Below, in pieces: positions 6,842-7,982 of a DNA stretch of 7,982 nt. How positions within the stretch are numbered: the first letter of the stretch is position 1; each line of letters begins with the position of its first letter. The DNA is from an uncultured Lutibacter sp. GTDB lineage: Bacteria > Bacteroidota > Bacteroidia > Flavobacteriales > Flavobacteriaceae. The notes beneath the pieces were generated by a model. It was not told where the DNA came from. It saw only the letters and a list, made by a program, of their open reading frames with translations, and ran no database searches. A program made the translations under genes and the position numbers. The DNA lies in the NCBI GenBank assembly GCA_913061425.1, contig CAJXUO010000050.1, forward strand, positions 1 to 7,982, written 5' to 3'.

Positions 6842-7675
6842 ATGAAAGTATTAGACACTATACATAAACGAAAGTCAGCCACAATAACAACTATATTAAT
6901 GCTATTGTTACTGTTATGCATTTTCTTTTTTGGGTTAAAATACATGGATCCGCCAATTGAGTCTGGAATTGCTGTTAATTTTGGAACATCTGCTATTGGT
7001 AGTGGAAATATTCAGCCAACAGAGCCTGTTAAAACTGAAGTAAATCCTAAGGTTGTTGAAGAAGTTGTTGAGGAAGTTGAAGAAGATACATCTGCTGATG
7101 AAACTCTTGCAGAGGATGTAGTGACTCAAGAATCAGAAGAATCTATCAAGATAAAAAAAGAACAAGCCGCCGTAATAAAAGCAGCAGAAGCAGCGCGTAA
7201 AGCAAAAGCAGAAGCTGATAGAAAAAAGAAAGAACAAGAAGAGAAAAAGCGCAAGTTAGATGAACTAATGGGTGGACTTAATAATTCTGATGGGAATACT
7301 TCTGGAGGAGAAGGAGATGATGCTGTTGGAGGCGATAAGGGAAGTGAAGATGGCGATCCAAATGCTGGTGGTTATTATGGTAATGGAGGAAGTGGAGGGA
7401 ATGGCGATTATCAATTAGGAAGCAGAAAGCCTTTGAATAAACCTAAACCAAAATATGAATGTAATGAAGAAGGTTTAGTTATTGTTGCTATTGAAGTTGA
7501 TAGAAGTGGAAAAGTTATAAAGGCAACTGCAGGAGTGAAAGGATCAACAAATACAGCACAATGTTTATTGTCACAAGCTAAAATTGCAGCACTGAAAACT
7601 ACTTGGCAAGCCGATTCAAAAGCAGGATCTAAACAAATTGGTATTATTAAATACCGGTTTTTATTATCTAATTAA
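6842..7675 (+). CDS. TonB/TolA-like energy transducer
   Basis: This protein is expected to span the periplasm and pass energy from ExbB-ExbD to the outer membrane. Parts of the 277-aa protein in order: a short cytoplasmic start, one membrane anchor (about 14-33), an acidic segment with VVEE repeats (71-81), an Ala/Lys/Glu-rich stretch likely to be helical or coiled coil (about 102-143), a Gly/Asp/Asn-rich flexible linker (about 144-192), and a C-terminal domain (about 200-277). The last domain has the TonB-type pattern GLVIVAIEVDRSGKVIKA and ends IIKYRFLLSN. Cys207 and Cys241 bracket it and could form a disulfide. The classical TonB Pro-Glu/Pro-Lys region is missing. The central Ala/Lys/Glu segment resembles TolA, so tonB or tolA cannot be chosen and no symbol is given. 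Its ATG follows the exbD stop with no gap. Confidence 0.85.
   Translation: MKVLDTIHKRKSATITTILMLLLLLCIFFFGLKYMDPPIESGIAVNFGTSAIGSGNIQPTEPVKTEVNPKVVEEVVEEVEEDTSADETLAEDVVTQESEESIKIKKEQAAVIKAAEAARKAKAEADRKKKEQEEKKRKLDELMGGLNNSDGNTSGGEGDDAVGGDKGSEDGDPNAGGYYGNGGSGGNGDYQLGSRKPLNKPKPKYECNEEGLVIVAIEVDRSGKVIKATAGVKGSTNTAQCLLSQAKIAALKTTWQADSKAGSKQIGIIKYRFLLSN
7052..7087 (+). repeat. Short in-frame tandem repeat (12-bp unit) in the TonB/TolA-like gene
   Basis: Two near-identical 12-bp units, GTTGTTGAAGAA (7052-7063) and GTTGTTGAGGAA (7064-7075), are followed by the partial unit GTTGAAGAAGAT. They encode VVEE-VVEE-VEED. Because the unit is a multiple of three, copy changes would alter linker length without a frameshift. 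Confidence 0.6.
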
Positions 7676-7936
7676 TGAATTACCAAGAGACTTTAAATTG
7701 GATGTTTTCGCAATTACCTATGTACCAAAATCAAGGTAAAACTGCGTTTAAAAAAGATCTATCAAATAGTATAAAACTATCTAAGCACTTAAATTCTCCT
7801 GAGCAAAAATTTAAATCTATTCATGTTGCTGGAACAAACGGAAAGGGTTCTACAAGTCATATGATTGCATCTATTTTACAAGAATCGGGTTATAAAGTTG
7901 GTTTGTATACTTCACCACATTTAAAAGATTTTAGAG
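7675..7936 (+). CDS. folC: Folylpolyglutamate synthase/dihydrofolate synthase, N-terminal fragment
   Basis: FolC joins glutamate to folates (and often dihydropteroate) using ATP in the cytosol. Only the first 87 complete codons are present, of about 400-430 in the family. The start ATG overlaps the previous stop (TAATG) by one base, indicating translational coupling to the TonB-like gene. Visible are the substrate-side start MNYQETLNWMFSQLPMYQNQ, the P-loop AGTNGKGS (52-59) and GLYTSPHLKDFR (76-87), all hallmark FolC segments. The family normally continues after DFR with Glu-Arg; base 7936 (G) fits the first base of that Glu codon. From 7937 the sequence is library adapter. The frame stays open through it and would add the false tail AVSYTHLRAHETSLH. 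The gene is therefore truncated by the assembly, not by biology. Confidence 0.93.
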
Positions 7937-7982
7937 CTGTCTCTTATACACATCTCCGAGCCCACGAGACCTCTCTACATCT
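7937..7982 (+). other. Illumina Nextera adapter contamination at the contig end
   Basis: The 19-base Tn5 mosaic end CTGTCTCTTATACACATCT occupies 7937-7955. It is followed by the Nextera read-through handle CCGAGCCCACGAGAC (7956-7970), the 8-base CTCTCTAC (7971-7978), which I recognise as i7 index N707, and ATCT (7979-7982), the start of the P7 tail. The order and spacing match a Nextera library molecule read through its insert. It is not genomic and should be trimmed. Confidence 0.98.

Noticed and set aside
6652..7129. Minus-strand open frames under exbD and the TonB-like gene
   Set aside because: They are antisense to well-supported genes, low in complexity and without homology I recognise.
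7937..7955. Tn5/IS50-type mosaic end suggesting a natural transposon
   Set aside because: It is followed directly by the Nextera handle and an index sequence, which are synthetic; no transposase gene is present.

Overview
The window looks like a contig from a draft genome of a low-GC member of the Bacteroidota, most likely a marine-type Flavobacteriaceae. The rRNA has the Flavobacteriia style and the protein-coding DNA is strongly AT-rich. There are no Shine-Dalgarno sequences ahead of the genes, and the start codons follow A/T-rich leaders. Two spacers contain exact matches to the Bacteroidota -7 promoter element TAnnTTTG. The protein sequences (acyl-CoA dehydrogenase, AnmK, Glu/Leu-type dehydrogenase, NhaD, ExbB/ExbD/TonB, FolC) read as typical of that family.

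Layout. Positions 1 to about 320 are the 3' end of 23S rRNA, followed by a 129-bp spacer with a strong hairpin, 5S rRNA (about 450-556) and a clear intrinsic terminator (562-597). A second, bidirectional-looking terminator (648-678) separates the rRNA operon from a convergent minus-strand acyl-CoA dehydrogenase gene (706-1848). A 104-bp divergent promoter region follows. The plus strand then carries anmK (1953-3011), a Glu/Leu/Phe/Val dehydrogenase gene (3044-4276) and nhaD (4288-5667). After a 105-bp spacer comes a tightly packed exbB-exbD-tonB-like-folC cluster (from 5773; junctions +1, 0 and -1 bp). FolC is cut off by the end of the contig.

How the genes work together. The rRNA genes are the tail of an rrn operon. 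The acyl-CoA dehydrogenase belongs to fatty-acid or branched-chain acyl-CoA catabolism. AnmK recycles anhydro-MurNAc from the cell wall. The dehydrogenase deaminates an amino acid, and NhaD exchanges Na+ for H+ at the inner membrane. ExbB, ExbD and the TonB/TolA-like protein form an ion-driven motor that transmits energy across the periplasm. FolC is a folate enzyme, apparently translationally coupled to the motor genes rather than functionally related to them.

The most notable observation is technical. The last 46 bases (7937-7982) are not genomic. They are the Tn5 mosaic end, the Nextera read-through handle, an 8-base i7 index and the start of the P7 tail, so this is untrimmed library adapter. 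It joins folC in an open frame and would yield a chimeric protein end. The other contig end lies inside 23S rRNA, the usual assembly break at a repeated rRNA operon. I found no convincing new biological system; the rest is ordinary core genome with a few details worth checking.
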